A DNA stretch of 7,620 bases from Bacteroidota bacterium (GCA_024643595.1 JAHEMS010000162.1:1-7620); one strand, 5' to 3'; counted from the first letter of the stretch, positions 1 to 7,427 are shown. A program made the numbers and translations. The notes: generated by a model from the sequence alone, not told the origin.

Positions 1-345
1 GTAAACACCGTCTTGCTTTTCAGGTCTGCAAACCCTAAGTTCGTTGTACAGGAAGTAGCCAGGTTCCCTGAAGTGCGGAGAGACCTTTCACTTGTACTTG
101 ATAAACAAGTGACATTTGAATATATCAGAGAGTTAGTGCTCGCAACCGAGAAGCGGTTGATTACTGAAATCATTGCATTTGATGTATACGAGGGGGATAA
201 AATCCCGCAAGGAAAAAAAGCGTACGCGCTTGGTTTTACATTGCAGGATGATCGTAAAACATTGACTGATGAAGAGATTGAAAAGGTAATGGTTCGGTTG
301 ATGAGTGCCTTTGAAATCAAGATGGGCGCTATGATTAGAAAATAA
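1..345 (+). CDS. pheT: Phenylalanine--tRNA ligase beta subunit, C-terminal fragment (FDX-ACB domain)
   Basis: This is the 3' end of a gene whose start lies before the window; the reading frame is open from base 1 to the TAA at 343–345, giving 114 residues. PheT is the beta chain of the cytoplasmic (alpha-beta)2 phenylalanyl-tRNA synthetase, which charges tRNA-Phe. The visible part matches the C-terminal FDX-ACB (anticodon-binding, ferredoxin-fold) domain. It shows the family landmarks FPEVRRDLSLV, FDVYEG, GKKAYALGFTLQD and KTLTDEEI, and ends in an MGAMIR-type tail. The end is the natural one, so the protein is not truncated at its C-terminus. A TTG at 13 is an internal codon, not a start. The gene is followed after 71 bases by a small coiled-coil gene, the usual order in Bacteroidota. 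The identification is firm; the catalytic-core-like, B3/B4 and B5 domains are outside the window. Confidence 0.96.
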   Translation, partial: VNTVLLFRSANPKFVVQEVARFPEVRRDLSLVLDKQVTFEYIRELVLATEKRLITEIIAFDVYEGDKIPQGKKAYALGFTLQDDRKTLTDEEIEKVMVRLMSAFEIKMGAMIRK

Positions 346-416
346 GAGATTGATTCAGAGAGTGAATGAACTGTGGCAATAGCAACCATTCCCCTCTTTA
401 TCTAAAATAATAACGC

Positions 417-713
417 ATGGACCAGGAAACATTGAAAACCAGCCTTAATGGACTGGAAAGAAAGATCTTAGTGTTGCTGAATGAGCATAAGACCCTCAAA
501 GATGAAATGAAGGGTCTGAAATATGAAAACCTCGAGCTGAGATCAGATCTGAAGAAACGTGATGACCAGCTGGTTCATTTTAAAAATCAGATTAAAATAA
601 CTAAAATTGTAGATCATATTAACCCGGAAGACGGAAGTGCTTCGGAGTTAAAAAGGAAAGTAGACGAGTATATCCGTGAAATCGATAAGTGCATAGCTCA
701 CTTGAGCAGATAA
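417..713 (+). CDS. Small coiled-coil protein upstream of zapA, candidate ZapA partner (ZapB/ZauP-like)
   Basis: This encodes a 98-residue soluble protein without signal peptide or membrane segment. Residues about 5–60 are rich in Leu, Lys and Glu with heptad-like spacing, so a long coiled coil is expected. A short break (around NPEDGS, residues 69–74) is followed by a second helix with the motif EYIREIDKCIAHL near the end. I recognise this as the small protein commonly found between pheT and zapA in Bacteroidota, but know of no firm gene name. In Caulobacter, zapA is co-transcribed with zauP, and in E. coli ZapA works with ZapB; both partners are small coiled-coil proteins. By analogy this could be the ZapA partner at the Z-ring, which is inference from context and shape. 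The ATG at 417 has no Shine-Dalgarno sequence, as usual in this phylum. The stop lies 8 or 14 bases before the zapA start, so the two are probably co-translated. Confidence 0.85.
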   Translation: MDQETLKTSLNGLERKILVLLNEHKTLKDEMKGLKYENLELRSDLKKRDDQLVHFKNQIKITKIVDHINPEDGSASELKRKVDEYIREIDKCIAHLSR

Positions 714-727
714 CCCGGTGAATGTTG

Positions 728-1012
728 ATGGAAGAATTATCAGTAAAAATAAAGATTGCAGACCGCGAGTACCCGATGAAGGTAAAGCTTAAGGAAGAAG
801 AAAAGGTGCGGGCGGCCGGTAAACTCATCAACGAGAAAATAAAATACTACCGCGACCAATTTGGTATTGATGATAAGCAAGACTTATTGGCGATGGTAGC
901 ATTCGATTGTTTGGTGGATAAAATGGCAGACGAAGAAAATCTGCAGGAAATAGACCAAACCGTGATTGAAAAAGTAAATCAACTCAATCATTTGGTTTCT
1001 CAGTCTCTCTAA
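728..1012 (+). CDS. zapA: Cell division protein ZapA
   Basis: ZapA is a small cytoplasmic protein that binds FtsZ and cross-links its filaments in the Z-ring. The 94-residue product has the family layout: an N-terminal beta-rich head (SVKIKIADREYPMKV) followed by a helix with EEEKVRAAGKLINEKI, then DKQDLLAMVAFDCLVDKM and a C-terminal coiled-coil helix used for dimer and tetramer formation. The length is normal for ZapA. I chose the ATG at 728 because Bacteroidota homologues typically begin MxELS(I/V)KI. An in-frame ATG at 722 would add two residues (Met-Leu) and cannot be excluded. The gene follows the coiled-coil gene by a few bases and precedes rny by 72 bases. The family assignment is confident. 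Confidence 0.93.
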   Translation: MEELSVKIKIADREYPMKVKLKEEEKVRAAGKLINEKIKYYRDQFGIDDKQDLLAMVAFDCLVDKMADEENLQEIDQTVIEKVNQLNHLVSQSL

Positions 1013-1036
1013 TTTCCCTTTAACACGTCTCTTCAG

Positions 1037-1066
1037 TTTGGTCGGTTGACCATCCGGGTATTTTTA
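1037..1066 (+). promoter_or_regulatory. Possible Bacteroidota-type promoter before rny
   Basis: A TTTG at 1037–1040 is followed after 18 bases by TATTTTTA at 1059–1066. The known Bacteroidota sigma-ABfr consensus is TTTG near -33 and TAnnTTTG near -7, with about 19–21 bases between them. The -7 match misses its last G and the spacing is one base short. If real, transcription would start about 10–15 bases before the rny ATG and give RNase Y its own short-leader transcript. The match is weak and could be chance in A+T-rich DNA. Confidence 0.25.
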
Positions 1067-1079
1067 ACTATAAATACCT
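1056..1079 (+). repeat. Inverted repeat just upstream of rny
   Basis: GGTATTT (1057–1063) and AAATACC (1072–1078) are perfect reverse complements with an 8-base loop. A G·T wobble between 1056 and 1079 could extend the stem to 8 pairs. The hairpin ends 5 bases before the rny ATG. It has no U-tract after it, so it is not a typical terminator. It could be an mRNA leader hairpin affecting rny translation or stability, or a protein-binding palindrome. It overlaps the possible -7 element. A smaller 5-bp hairpin (TGGTC/GACCA with a GGTT loop, 1039–1052) lies just upstream. Confidence 0.5.
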
Positions 1080-1084
1080 AAATA

Positions 1085-2668
1085 ATGAATGCATTATCAT
1101 CCGGAGACTTGATCATGGCTTTGCTGATCAGTATTATCCCCATCATAATTTTTTCACTCTTATTGGGCAACTTTCTTTATAAAAGAAGACTAAAGAAAAA
1201 TAAACAAGCCAATGAAGACAAAGCCAGACTGATTATTAAAGAAGCGGAACTTCAGTCGGAAACGATTAAAAAAGACAGAATTTTGGAAGCCAAGGAAAAA
1301 TTTCTGAAAATGAAACAGGAGTTTGAAGAAGATTCCAACCGCAAGAAAAACCAGATCATCAGTAACGAACAAAAAATCAAGCAACGCGAAGGACAACTCT
1401 CCAAAGAACTGGAAACGTTAAAACGAAAAGAGGCTGATATTGACGAAGAAAGACAAAGCCTCGCCCATCAACATGAGCTGGTAAAAAAACGCAAGGAAGA
1501 GCTTGATAAATTCAATGCTCAGAAGGTGGCCATACTGGAAGGAATATCAAAACTAACAGCCGATCAGGCACGCGACCAACTCATTGAGTCGCTGAAAGAG
1601 GAAGCACAAACCCGAGCAAGCTCCTATATCAAAGATATCATGGAAGAGGCAAAATTATCGGCCACCAAAGAGGCCAGAAAGATCGTGGTTGAAACTATTC
1701 AGCGCACGGCCACCGAACATGCTGTTGAAAACTGTGTGTCTATTTTCAACATTGAAAGCGATGATATCAAAGGCAAGGTAATCGGCCGGGAAGGTCGTAA
1801 CATTCGTGCACTGGAAGCCGCAACAGGCGTTGAAATAATAGTGGATGACACTCCAGAGGCAATCATCATTAGCGGTTTTGATCCGGTACGAAGGGAAATC
1901 GCTCGTTTATCTTTACATCGTCTCGTACAGGATGGCCGCATTCACCCCGCTCGAATTGAAGAAATTGTTTCAAAGACCACCAAGAACATTGAAGATGAAA
2001 TTGTGGAAATCGGAGAACGTACGGTGATTGATTTAGGCATTCACGGATTGCATCCAGAGCTTGTTAAAATGGTAGGTCGCATGCGCTACCGCTCATCTTA
2101 TGGACAGAATTTATTGCAACACTCTCGCGAAGTAGCCAACCTATGCGCTATTATGGCCGCTGAACTTGGACTGAATGTGAAGCAAGCCAAACGAGCCGGA
2201 CTTTTACACGACATCGGTAAGGTGTGGCCGGAAGAATTAGAGAAACCTCATGCAATAGTCGGGATGGAACTCGCCCAAAAACATAAAGAACATCCGGTTA
2301 TTTGCAATGCAATCGGTGCCCATCATGATGAGATTGAAATGACGAGCATACTCTCCCCAATTGTTCAAGCCTGTGATGCCATATCAGGGGCACGGCCAGG
2401 GGCAAGACGTGAAGTGATGGAACAATACATCAAACGCCTGAAAGAACTTGAAAGTGTAGGATTGAGCTTTGAAGGGGTCGAAAAATGTTACGCCATCCAG
2501 GCTGGCCGTGAGCTCCGCGTAATTGTTGATGCTGAAAAAGCAACCGATGAACGCGCCTCCCAACTAAGCTTCGATATCTCACAGAAAATTGAAAAGGATA
2601 TGCAATATCCAGGTCAGATCAAAGTGACGGTGATTCGCGAAATGCGCAGCGTAGCCTACGCGAAGTAA
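1085..2668 (+). CDS. rny: Ribonuclease Y (membrane-anchored endoribonuclease)
   Basis: RNase Y is a membrane-bound endoribonuclease that starts mRNA decay and processing in many bacteria lacking RNase E. The 527-residue product has the standard length and all domains in order. A single N-terminal transmembrane helix spans about residues 9–31 (MALLISIIPIIIFSLLLG) and is followed by basic residues. A long Lys/Glu-rich coiled coil covers about 35–190. A KH RNA-binding domain covers about 208–280, with the GxxG loop GREG at 234–237. The HD phosphohydrolase domain covers about 335–435, with His346, the His375-Asp376 pair in LLHDIGK, GAHHDE at 411–416 and Asp431. The C-terminal region carries the signature stretches GARPGAR, EGVEKCYAIQAGRE and YPGQIKVTVIRE. 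No key residue is missing. The ATG at 1085 leaves a short N-terminus before the membrane helix; Met11 is a less likely alternative. An intrinsic terminator follows the gene. Confidence 0.98.
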   Translation: MNALSSGDLIMALLISIIPIIIFSLLLGNFLYKRRLKKNKQANEDKARLIIKEAELQSETIKKDRILEAKEKFLKMKQEFEEDSNRKKNQIISNEQKIKQREGQLSKELETLKRKEADIDEERQSLAHQHELVKKRKEELDKFNAQKVAILEGISKLTADQARDQLIESLKEEAQTRASSYIKDIMEEAKLSATKEARKIVVETIQRTATEHAVENCVSIFNIESDDIKGKVIGREGRNIRALEAATGVEIIVDDTPEAIIISGFDPVRREIARLSLHRLVQDGRIHPARIEEIVSKTTKNIEDEIVEIGERTVIDLGIHGLHPELVKMVGRMRYRSSYGQNLLQHSREVANLCAIMAAELGLNVKQAKRAGLLHDIGKVWPEELEKPHAIVGMELAQKHKEHPVICNAIGAHHDEIEMTSILSPIVQACDAISGARPGARREVMEQYIKRLKELESVGLSFEGVEKCYAIQAGRELRVIVDAEKATDERASQLSFDISQKIEKDMQYPGQIKVTVIREMRSVAYAK

Positions 2669-2685
2669 ATAATAGATATGACCTT

Positions 2686-2725
2686 AAAAAAAAAGAAGCA
2701 CAGTCTCCAGTGTTTCTTTTTTTTT
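2686..2725. terminator. Strong intrinsic terminator after rny, probably bidirectional
   Basis: Nine A residues, GAAGCAC, an 8-base loop (2702–2709), GTGTTTC and nine T residues form a hairpin of up to 16 pairs, with one G·U pair (2698/2713). The G/C-containing core is 2695–2701 paired with 2710–2716. The T-tract (2717–2725) serves the + strand, and the A-tract (2686–2694) would serve the opposite strand. It lies 17 bases after the rny stop and separates the housekeeping block from the envelope operon. Confidence 0.9.
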
Positions 2726-2777
2726 AACACTTTACAAAGTATTTTATCAACGGCCTTAATACCAACTCTTACTTTCT

Positions 2778-2786
2778 TAAATTTAG
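2778..2786 (+). promoter_or_regulatory. Weak -7-like element in the gap before the envelope operon
   Basis: The 95-base gap 2726–2820 between the rny terminator and the next gene must hold the operon's promoter unless there is read-through. The nearest match to the Bacteroidota TAnnTTTG box is TAAATTTAG at 2778–2786, about 35 bases before the GTG start. No TTG is found at the expected distance upstream, so the assignment is weak. Nothing else is recognisable in the gap. Confidence 0.2.
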
Positions 2787-2820
2787 AAATCGATCCTCCA
2801 AAACGTTAAATTGAAGACTT

Positions 2821-3558
2821 GTGAAAGCAGTCTGTCTTGTTGTCCTGATCCTGGGTTTCTATTATCCCCTATATAGCCAGTTAAATATGACTGACTCACT
2901 CGCACGCTACCAGGCTATCCTTTCGGCAAAGCAAAAATACCAAAAAGTCATATCAGGGAACTCCCACGCTTACAATGGAGAAGAATATGTGAGCCCTATA
3001 AAGGAAAAAAAAGAAATAGGCGATCCCTATTATTTTGACTACGATTGGCTGGAAGGAATTGTCTATTATGATAATCAGCTCTACGAGGATCTAGCCTTGC
3101 GCTATGATATTCATCAGGACAAATTACTCGTTGAATATTCACAAGGTTACGAATCGATAGAACTGATCAAAGAGAGGATAAACTATTTTAAAATCAACGG
3201 TCACACCTTTGTGCGACTATCACCCACATCGGATCAACCCGATGTTAAGGAAGGATTTTATGATATTCTATTTGACGGCAATTTAAAAATATACGTGCGA
3301 AGATATAAGACCATCTTAGAGATCATGGATCAACAAATCATGAAGGTGGAGTACATCAACAAAAGCAAACTCTTTCTTTTTAAAGACAAGCGCTTTTTTG
3401 TCATAAACAAAAAAAACGATGCCTTTAATGCACTTGCTGAGCACAAGTCTGAAATAAAACGATTTCTATCCAAAGAAAATATAAGATTTAAATCCAATCC
3501 CGAACTGACACTGGTGGCAATCGCCAACTATTACGATCATTTGAAAAAAGTGAAATGA
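2821..3558 (+). CDS. Secreted protein of unknown function, first gene of the TonB receptor operon
   Basis: The 245-residue product begins with a likely Sec signal peptide (about residues 1–19, cleavage near PLYS|Q), so it should reach the periplasm or outer surface. Cys5 lies in the hydrophobic part and is not a lipobox. The mature part is Tyr/Lys-rich with patches such as YFDYDWLEGIVYYDNQ (71–86), LALRYDIHQDKLLVEY (91–106), EGFYDILFDGNLKIYVRR (144–161) and a helical end with ANYYDHL (235–241). It looks like a beta-rich domain followed by a helical tail. I have a general impression of similar uncharacterised Bacteroidota proteins but cannot name a family. The GTG at 2821 is used because a stop codon lies in frame just upstream (TGA at 2812), and the next ATG (2887) would remove the signal peptide. 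Its stop overlaps the receptor start by 4 bases (ATGA), suggesting translational coupling and a role with the receptor. Confidence 0.85.
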   Translation: MKAVCLVVLILGFYYPLYSQLNMTDSLARYQAILSAKQKYQKVISGNSHAYNGEEYVSPIKEKKEIGDPYYFDYDWLEGIVYYDNQLYEDLALRYDIHQDKLLVEYSQGYESIELIKERINYFKINGHTFVRLSPTSDQPDVKEGFYDILFDGNLKIYVRRYKTILEIMDQQIMKVEYINKSKLFLFKDKRFFVINKKNDAFNALAEHKSEIKRFLSKENIRFKSNPELTLVAIANYYDHLKKVK

Positions 3559-6305
3559 AGACCACCAGAATCATATTTCTTTCAATCACACTTTTCTGCC
3601 TTCCGTGGACACGGTGCTGGAGTCAGGTGGAAACTCAAATAAGCGGATCGTTCCGAAATATGACCTTTCTACAGTTTGTAGAAGAGATTGAACAGAGAAG
3701 CGATTATCACTTTTTCTTCCATCCAACTTGGGTTGATAGTCTACTCGTGAATATCAATGTATCCAATAAAACGATGGACGAAACACTGGATGAAGTATTG
3801 AGAGAAACAGATTTAAAATACACTGTCACGCTTAACCACAAAGTTTACCTGACATTAAGGCAACCTATTGTCACCCAATTACCGATTGACTTTTTTGACA
3901 CCGACATTACTCCCGATAGCACCGAAAAGAAAGCCAATTATGTCCGCATCGAGGAAAGTGAAAAAGCAAAAATCGAAGAAATAATTGTGATCGGAATAAA
4001 AGGAGCTAATAATAAGCCCACCGGTAGTATTGCCGGATATGTACGGAATATTAAATCAGGGGAGCCTGTCATAGGCGCTACTATTATGATTGACGAACCC
4101 TTAATTGGCACTGCCACTGATCCTTCAGGATATTATTCCATTTTATTGCCAAAAGGCAGCCAAAATTTAAAGATTAGAAGCATCGGCATGAAAAGCACGG
4201 AACGCAATATTATTCTGAATGGAGATGGGAAACTTAATATAGAAATGGAAGAGGATGTCATTCCATTAAAAGAAATCGTTGTGCAGTCCGATCGCGATGA
4301 GAAAGTTATGGGATTGAAAATGGGTACTGAAAAACTTGACCTGAAAACCATGAAGCAAATGCCGCTTGCACTAGGTGAAGTAGATATCATTAAAGCGGTG
4401 CTTACTTTGCCTGGTGTGCAAACCGTGGGCGAGGGAACCACAGGATTCAATGTACGCGGAGGGGCTACTGATCAAAACCTGATCTTGTTCAATGAAGCAA
4501 TTATTTACAATCCATCGCACTTGTTTGGATTTTTCTCTGCATTCAATCCTGATCTTTTGAAGAATGTTGAACTTTATAAAAGCGGAATTCCTGCCGAGTT
4601 TGGAGGTCGCATTTCATCGGTACTAGACATCACTACACGGGAAGGAAATAAAAAGAAATTTTCAGGTTCAGGAGGAATTGGCCCCATTACGGGAAGAGTG
4701 GCACTCGAAGGCCCGATTATTAAAGAGAAGAGTTCATTTCTGATCGGTGCTCGTTCTTCCTATTCTGATTGGATATTGCACAAAATTCCTTCCACCACAC
4801 TTAAAAACAGCGAAGCTTCTTTCTATGATTTAAATGCAAATATTAATCATGAATTTAATGCGAAGAACCATTTGCATGCTACAGGTTACCTGAGCCAGGA
4901 TCGTTTCAAATTGAAAAATGATACTTCCTACAATTACAGCAACAAAATGGCTGCCATTAAATGGCGCCATATTTTTAATAATAAATTCTTCAGTGAGTTA
5001 GGGGGCAATTACAGTGGCTATGACTATTCCATTATTAGCGATAATAATCCAGTAGAAGCTTTTAATCTTTCCTACCGACTACAACAAACAAACGTCAAGG
5101 CCGATTTCAACTACCTCCTAAATGCGAAAAACACGGTAAACTTTGGAGTGAGCACAATTCTATATAAACTCTCACCGGGTAGTCTAACTCCTTCAGCTAA
5201 CAAATCATTGATTGTATCTGATCAGCTTCAAAATGAACAAGCCAACGAAAGTGCTATCTACCTGGGCGATCAGTACGAGGTGAACTCGCGATTATCTCTA
5301 TATGGCGGGCTGCGCTATTCCTTTTTCAAGAGTACGGGACCACGTGACGTATTCATTTACGAACCAGGCGTAACAAAAGACGTAACAACGATCATCGATA
5401 CCGCACACTACACTTCAGGACAAAAAATATCAACCACAGGAGGTCCTGAAGTACGCTTATCGGCACGATACATTATTGCTGAAAACTCTTCTGTTAAGAT
5501 CAGCTTTAACAGAGTACGTCAATATCTGCAGCGGCTTTCTAACACCACTGCCATCTCGCCTACGGATATCTGGAAACTCAGTGACGCTTATATCAAACCA
5601 CTTCTGGGTGATCAATTTTCTATTGGCTATTATCAAAATGCAAAAGCACTGGAGTTCTCCGCAGAGGTATATTATAAGCAAATGAAAAATTTCCTGGATT
5701 ATAAGGGAGGCGCTGAACTCATTTTAAATCATCATATCGAGACAGACATCATCAATGCATCAGGAAAAGCCTATGGAGCAGAGTTCTTACTTAAAAAACC
5801 AAGTGGAAAATTAAATGGATGGTTGAGTTATACGTATTCGCGTTCATTATTACGCACCAAAGGTCTACTGCCATCCGAAACCATCAACCAGGGCAACTAC
5901 TATCCCAGCAATTACGACAAGCCGCATGCATTCAACTTTATCGGAAACTATAAATTTAACCGAAGGTTCAGTATATCCGCTAATGTTACTTATAGCACAG
6001 GCCGGCCGATCACCTTGCCGCTGGCAAAATATGATATTGATGGAACATCTCGATTGTTCTATTCAGATAGAAATCAATATCGTATACCCGATTATTTTCG
6101 AATCGATTTTGGAATTAACATAGAGGGAAATCACAAGATCAAAAAACTCGCCCATGGTTCATGGAATATCTCCATCTATAATCTTACGGGAAGAAATAAT
6201 GCCTACTCTGTTTATTTCACCAGTGAAAATGGAATCGTTAAAGGTTATAAACTCTCCGTATTTGCTTATGCCATTCCAACCATCACCTACAACTTTAAAT
6301 TCTAA
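3555..6305 (+). CDS. TonB-dependent outer-membrane receptor with STN and carboxypeptidase-regulatory-like domains
   Basis: The 916-residue protein is an outer-membrane beta-barrel that should import or sense a ligand using energy from TonB-ExbBD. Residues 1–23 are a signal peptide (cleavage near CWS|Q). Residues about 27–102 resemble the STN (secretin/TonB short N-terminal) domain, with NMTFLQFVEEIEQRSDYHF followed by a DETLDEVL helix. After a linker, residues about 157–233 form a carboxypeptidase-regulatory-like beta-sandwich (GSIAGYVRN, GEPVIGATI, GTATDPSGYYSI). The plug covers about 240–362 with LPGVQTVGEGTTGFNVRGG and AEFGGRISSVLDI. The rest is barrel, with PSNYDKPHAFNFIGNYKF (785–802) and STGRPITLP (814–822), ending in Phe as is usual for barrel insertion. 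The start overlaps the upstream stop; the next gene follows after 3 bases. The neighbouring DUF4249 lipoprotein separates it from classical SusC, which pairs with SusD. The substrate is unknown. No FecI/FecR pair is visible in the window. Confidence 0.95.
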   Translation: MKTTRIIFLSITLFCLPWTRCWSQVETQISGSFRNMTFLQFVEEIEQRSDYHFFFHPTWVDSLLVNINVSNKTMDETLDEVLRETDLKYTVTLNHKVYLTLRQPIVTQLPIDFFDTDITPDSTEKKANYVRIEESEKAKIEEIIVIGIKGANNKPTGSIAGYVRNIKSGEPVIGATIMIDEPLIGTATDPSGYYSILLPKGSQNLKIRSIGMKSTERNIILNGDGKLNIEMEEDVIPLKEIVVQSDRDEKVMGLKMGTEKLDLKTMKQMPLALGEVDIIKAVLTLPGVQTVGEGTTGFNVRGGATDQNLILFNEAIIYNPSHLFGFFSAFNPDLLKNVELYKSGIPAEFGGRISSVLDITTREGNKKKFSGSGGIGPITGRVALEGPIIKEKSSFLIGARSSYSDWILHKIPSTTLKNSEASFYDLNANINHEFNAKNHLHATGYLSQDRFKLKNDTSYNYSNKMAAIKWRHIFNNKFFSELGGNYSGYDYSIISDNNPVEAFNLSYRLQQTNVKADFNYLLNAKNTVNFGVSTILYKLSPGSLTPSANKSLIVSDQLQNEQANESAIYLGDQYEVNSRLSLYGGLRYSFFKSTGPRDVFIYEPGVTKDVTTIIDTAHYTSGQKISTTGGPEVRLSARYIIAENSSVKISFNRVRQYLQRLSNTTAISPTDIWKLSDAYIKPLLGDQFSIGYYQNAKALEFSAEVYYKQMKNFLDYKGGAELILNHHIETDIINASGKAYGAEFLLKKPSGKLNGWLSYTYSRSLLRTKGLLPSETINQGNYYPSNYDKPHAFNFIGNYKFNRRFSISANVTYSTGRPITLPLAKYDIDGTSRLFYSDRNQYRIPDYFRIDFGINIEGNHKIKKLAHGSWNISIYNLTGRNNAYSVYFTSENGIVKGYKLSVFAYAIPTITYNFKF

Positions 6306-6308
6306 CAC

Positions 6309-7427
6309 ATGAAAAAAGTTGTCTGGATAGTTGTTTTTTTGGCTGGCTGCATCGAGCCGTACACACCTCCTGAAATAAAACCTGCGGATGCGATTTTAGT
6401 TGTCGATGGTCACATTGATGTAAACAGCAAGAGTATCATTAAGTTGACCCGCTCGCAGAATCTCCTTGAAACTGGAGAAACAGAAAAAGTTGAAGGAGCT
6501 GAAATTGTACTTGAAAATGAAAGCGGAGAAACGTATCCGCTTACTGAAGAAGGTAGTGGAAGTTATTCGTTGCCACCGCAAATGATTCAACCCATAAAAC
6601 ACCGGCTTGTGGTTCGAACAACTAATAAAAGATATGTTTCTGAATTTGTCGAGACTAAAAATAGTCCTCCTATCGATAGTGTGTCGTGGGATATTACAAC
6701 AGATCTGGGTGTTAAAATTTCGACCAGTACCCACAGTCAAGAAAGTGATATTGGATATTATCGTTGGAAATATGAAGAAACATGGATTTATACCGCCACT
6801 TACTGGTCCTCATTTGTGTATGACGATTTGGAAAAAAATATTGACTATCGCACCGATGATATTCATCGTTGCTGGCAATCAAAATCATCGACCGATATTT
6901 TTATTGCTTCTTCCTTACGCCTAAGTGAAAACCTGATCAGTAAATTTCCCCTGGTAATCATGGAGCAACGTGATCCCCGATTGAAATTTGGTTATAGTAT
7001 TCTTGTAAAGCAATATGCCATTCCGGAAGCGGCCTACTTGTATTGGAAAGAGTTAGAGAAATCGACTGAAGACCTGGGTACTTTGTTTAGCCCTATGCCT
7101 TCACAGATTACTGGCAATTTTACCTGCACTACCAATCCCGAAGAAAAAGTGCTAGGATATTTTTCAATTGGAACCAGTTCTGAAAAAAGAATATTCATTG
7201 ATATCCAACAACTTCCTCAACCGGATAATTATAATGTTCCCTATATAAATTGTAAACTGGATACTCTGCAACTTACCGATATACCCACGTTCAATAGCTC
7301 AGCATATATCATTATTATTGGTATTGGGAAAGGTACTGCGATAACTGCCTATCTATACTCAACTAATACATGTGCCGATTGCAGGATTGCCGGGGGAACT
7401 AATGTAAAACCAGACTTCTGGCCATGA
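6309..7427 (+). CDS. DUF4249 family outer-membrane lipoprotein
   Basis: The 372-residue product has a very short lipoprotein signal with lipobox LAGC and Cys14 as the predicted lipidated residue. The mature protein starts Ile-Glu-Pro and has the DUF4249 pattern: AILVVDGHID (28–37) near the N-terminus, a beta-sandwich-like region (GAEIVLENESGETYPL, GSGSYSL), CW at 188–189, the stretch YSILVKQYAIPEAAYLYWKE (229–248), PMPSQITGNFTC (262–273), and a C-terminal CADCRIAGGTNVKPDFWP (355–372). Five cysteines (188, 273, 315, 355, 358) besides the lipidated one may form disulfides. DUF4249 proteins are uncharacterised but regularly sit beside TonB-dependent receptors in Bacteroidota, so a SusD-like accessory role at the cell surface is an attractive inference. 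The gene starts 3 bases after the receptor stop, and its TGA overlaps the next ATG by 4 bases. The family call is confident; the function is not. Confidence 0.92.
   Translation: MKKVVWIVVFLAGCIEPYTPPEIKPADAILVVDGHIDVNSKSIIKLTRSQNLLETGETEKVEGAEIVLENESGETYPLTEEGSGSYSLPPQMIQPIKHRLVVRTTNKRYVSEFVETKNSPPIDSVSWDITTDLGVKISTSTHSQESDIGYYRWKYEETWIYTATYWSSFVYDDLEKNIDYRTDDIHRCWQSKSSTDIFIASSLRLSENLISKFPLVIMEQRDPRLKFGYSILVKQYAIPEAAYLYWKELEKSTEDLGTLFSPMPSQITGNFTCTTNPEEKVLGYFSIGTSSEKRIFIDIQQLPQPDNYNVPYINCKLDTLQLTDIPTFNSSAYIIIIGIGKGTAITAYLYSTNTCADCRIAGGTNVKPDFWP

Noticed and set aside
353..367. Hairpin ATTCA/TGAAT after pheT as a terminator
   Set aside because: The stem has only 5 pairs, is A+T-rich and has no following T-tract; the downstream genes probably belong to the same transcript or nearby promoters.
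1013..1084. Possible 6S RNA gene after zapA, as in E. coli (zapA–ssrS)
   Set aside because: The gap is only 72 bases, too short for a typical 6S RNA of about 180 bases, and has no long rod-like pairing.
1190..1396. Minus-strand open frame inside rny
   Set aside because: It is the complement of the Lys/Glu-rich coiled-coil part of rny, giving a Phe/Leu-rich artefact; the + strand protein is clearly real.
4133..4450. Minus-strand open frame of 105 codons inside the TonB receptor
   Set aside because: It lies wholly opposite the regulatory-like and plug domains, which are conserved, and shows low-complexity Ser-rich sequence without recognisable motifs.
3555..6305. Classical SusC/SusD glycan-uptake pair
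   Set aside because: The gene after the receptor is DUF4249, not SusD, and no carbohydrate-active enzyme is seen in the window.
6396..6924. Opposite-strand and alternate-frame open frames inside the DUF4249 gene
   Set aside because: They overlap a well-supported family member in its proper frame and show no motifs, signal peptide or start context of their own.
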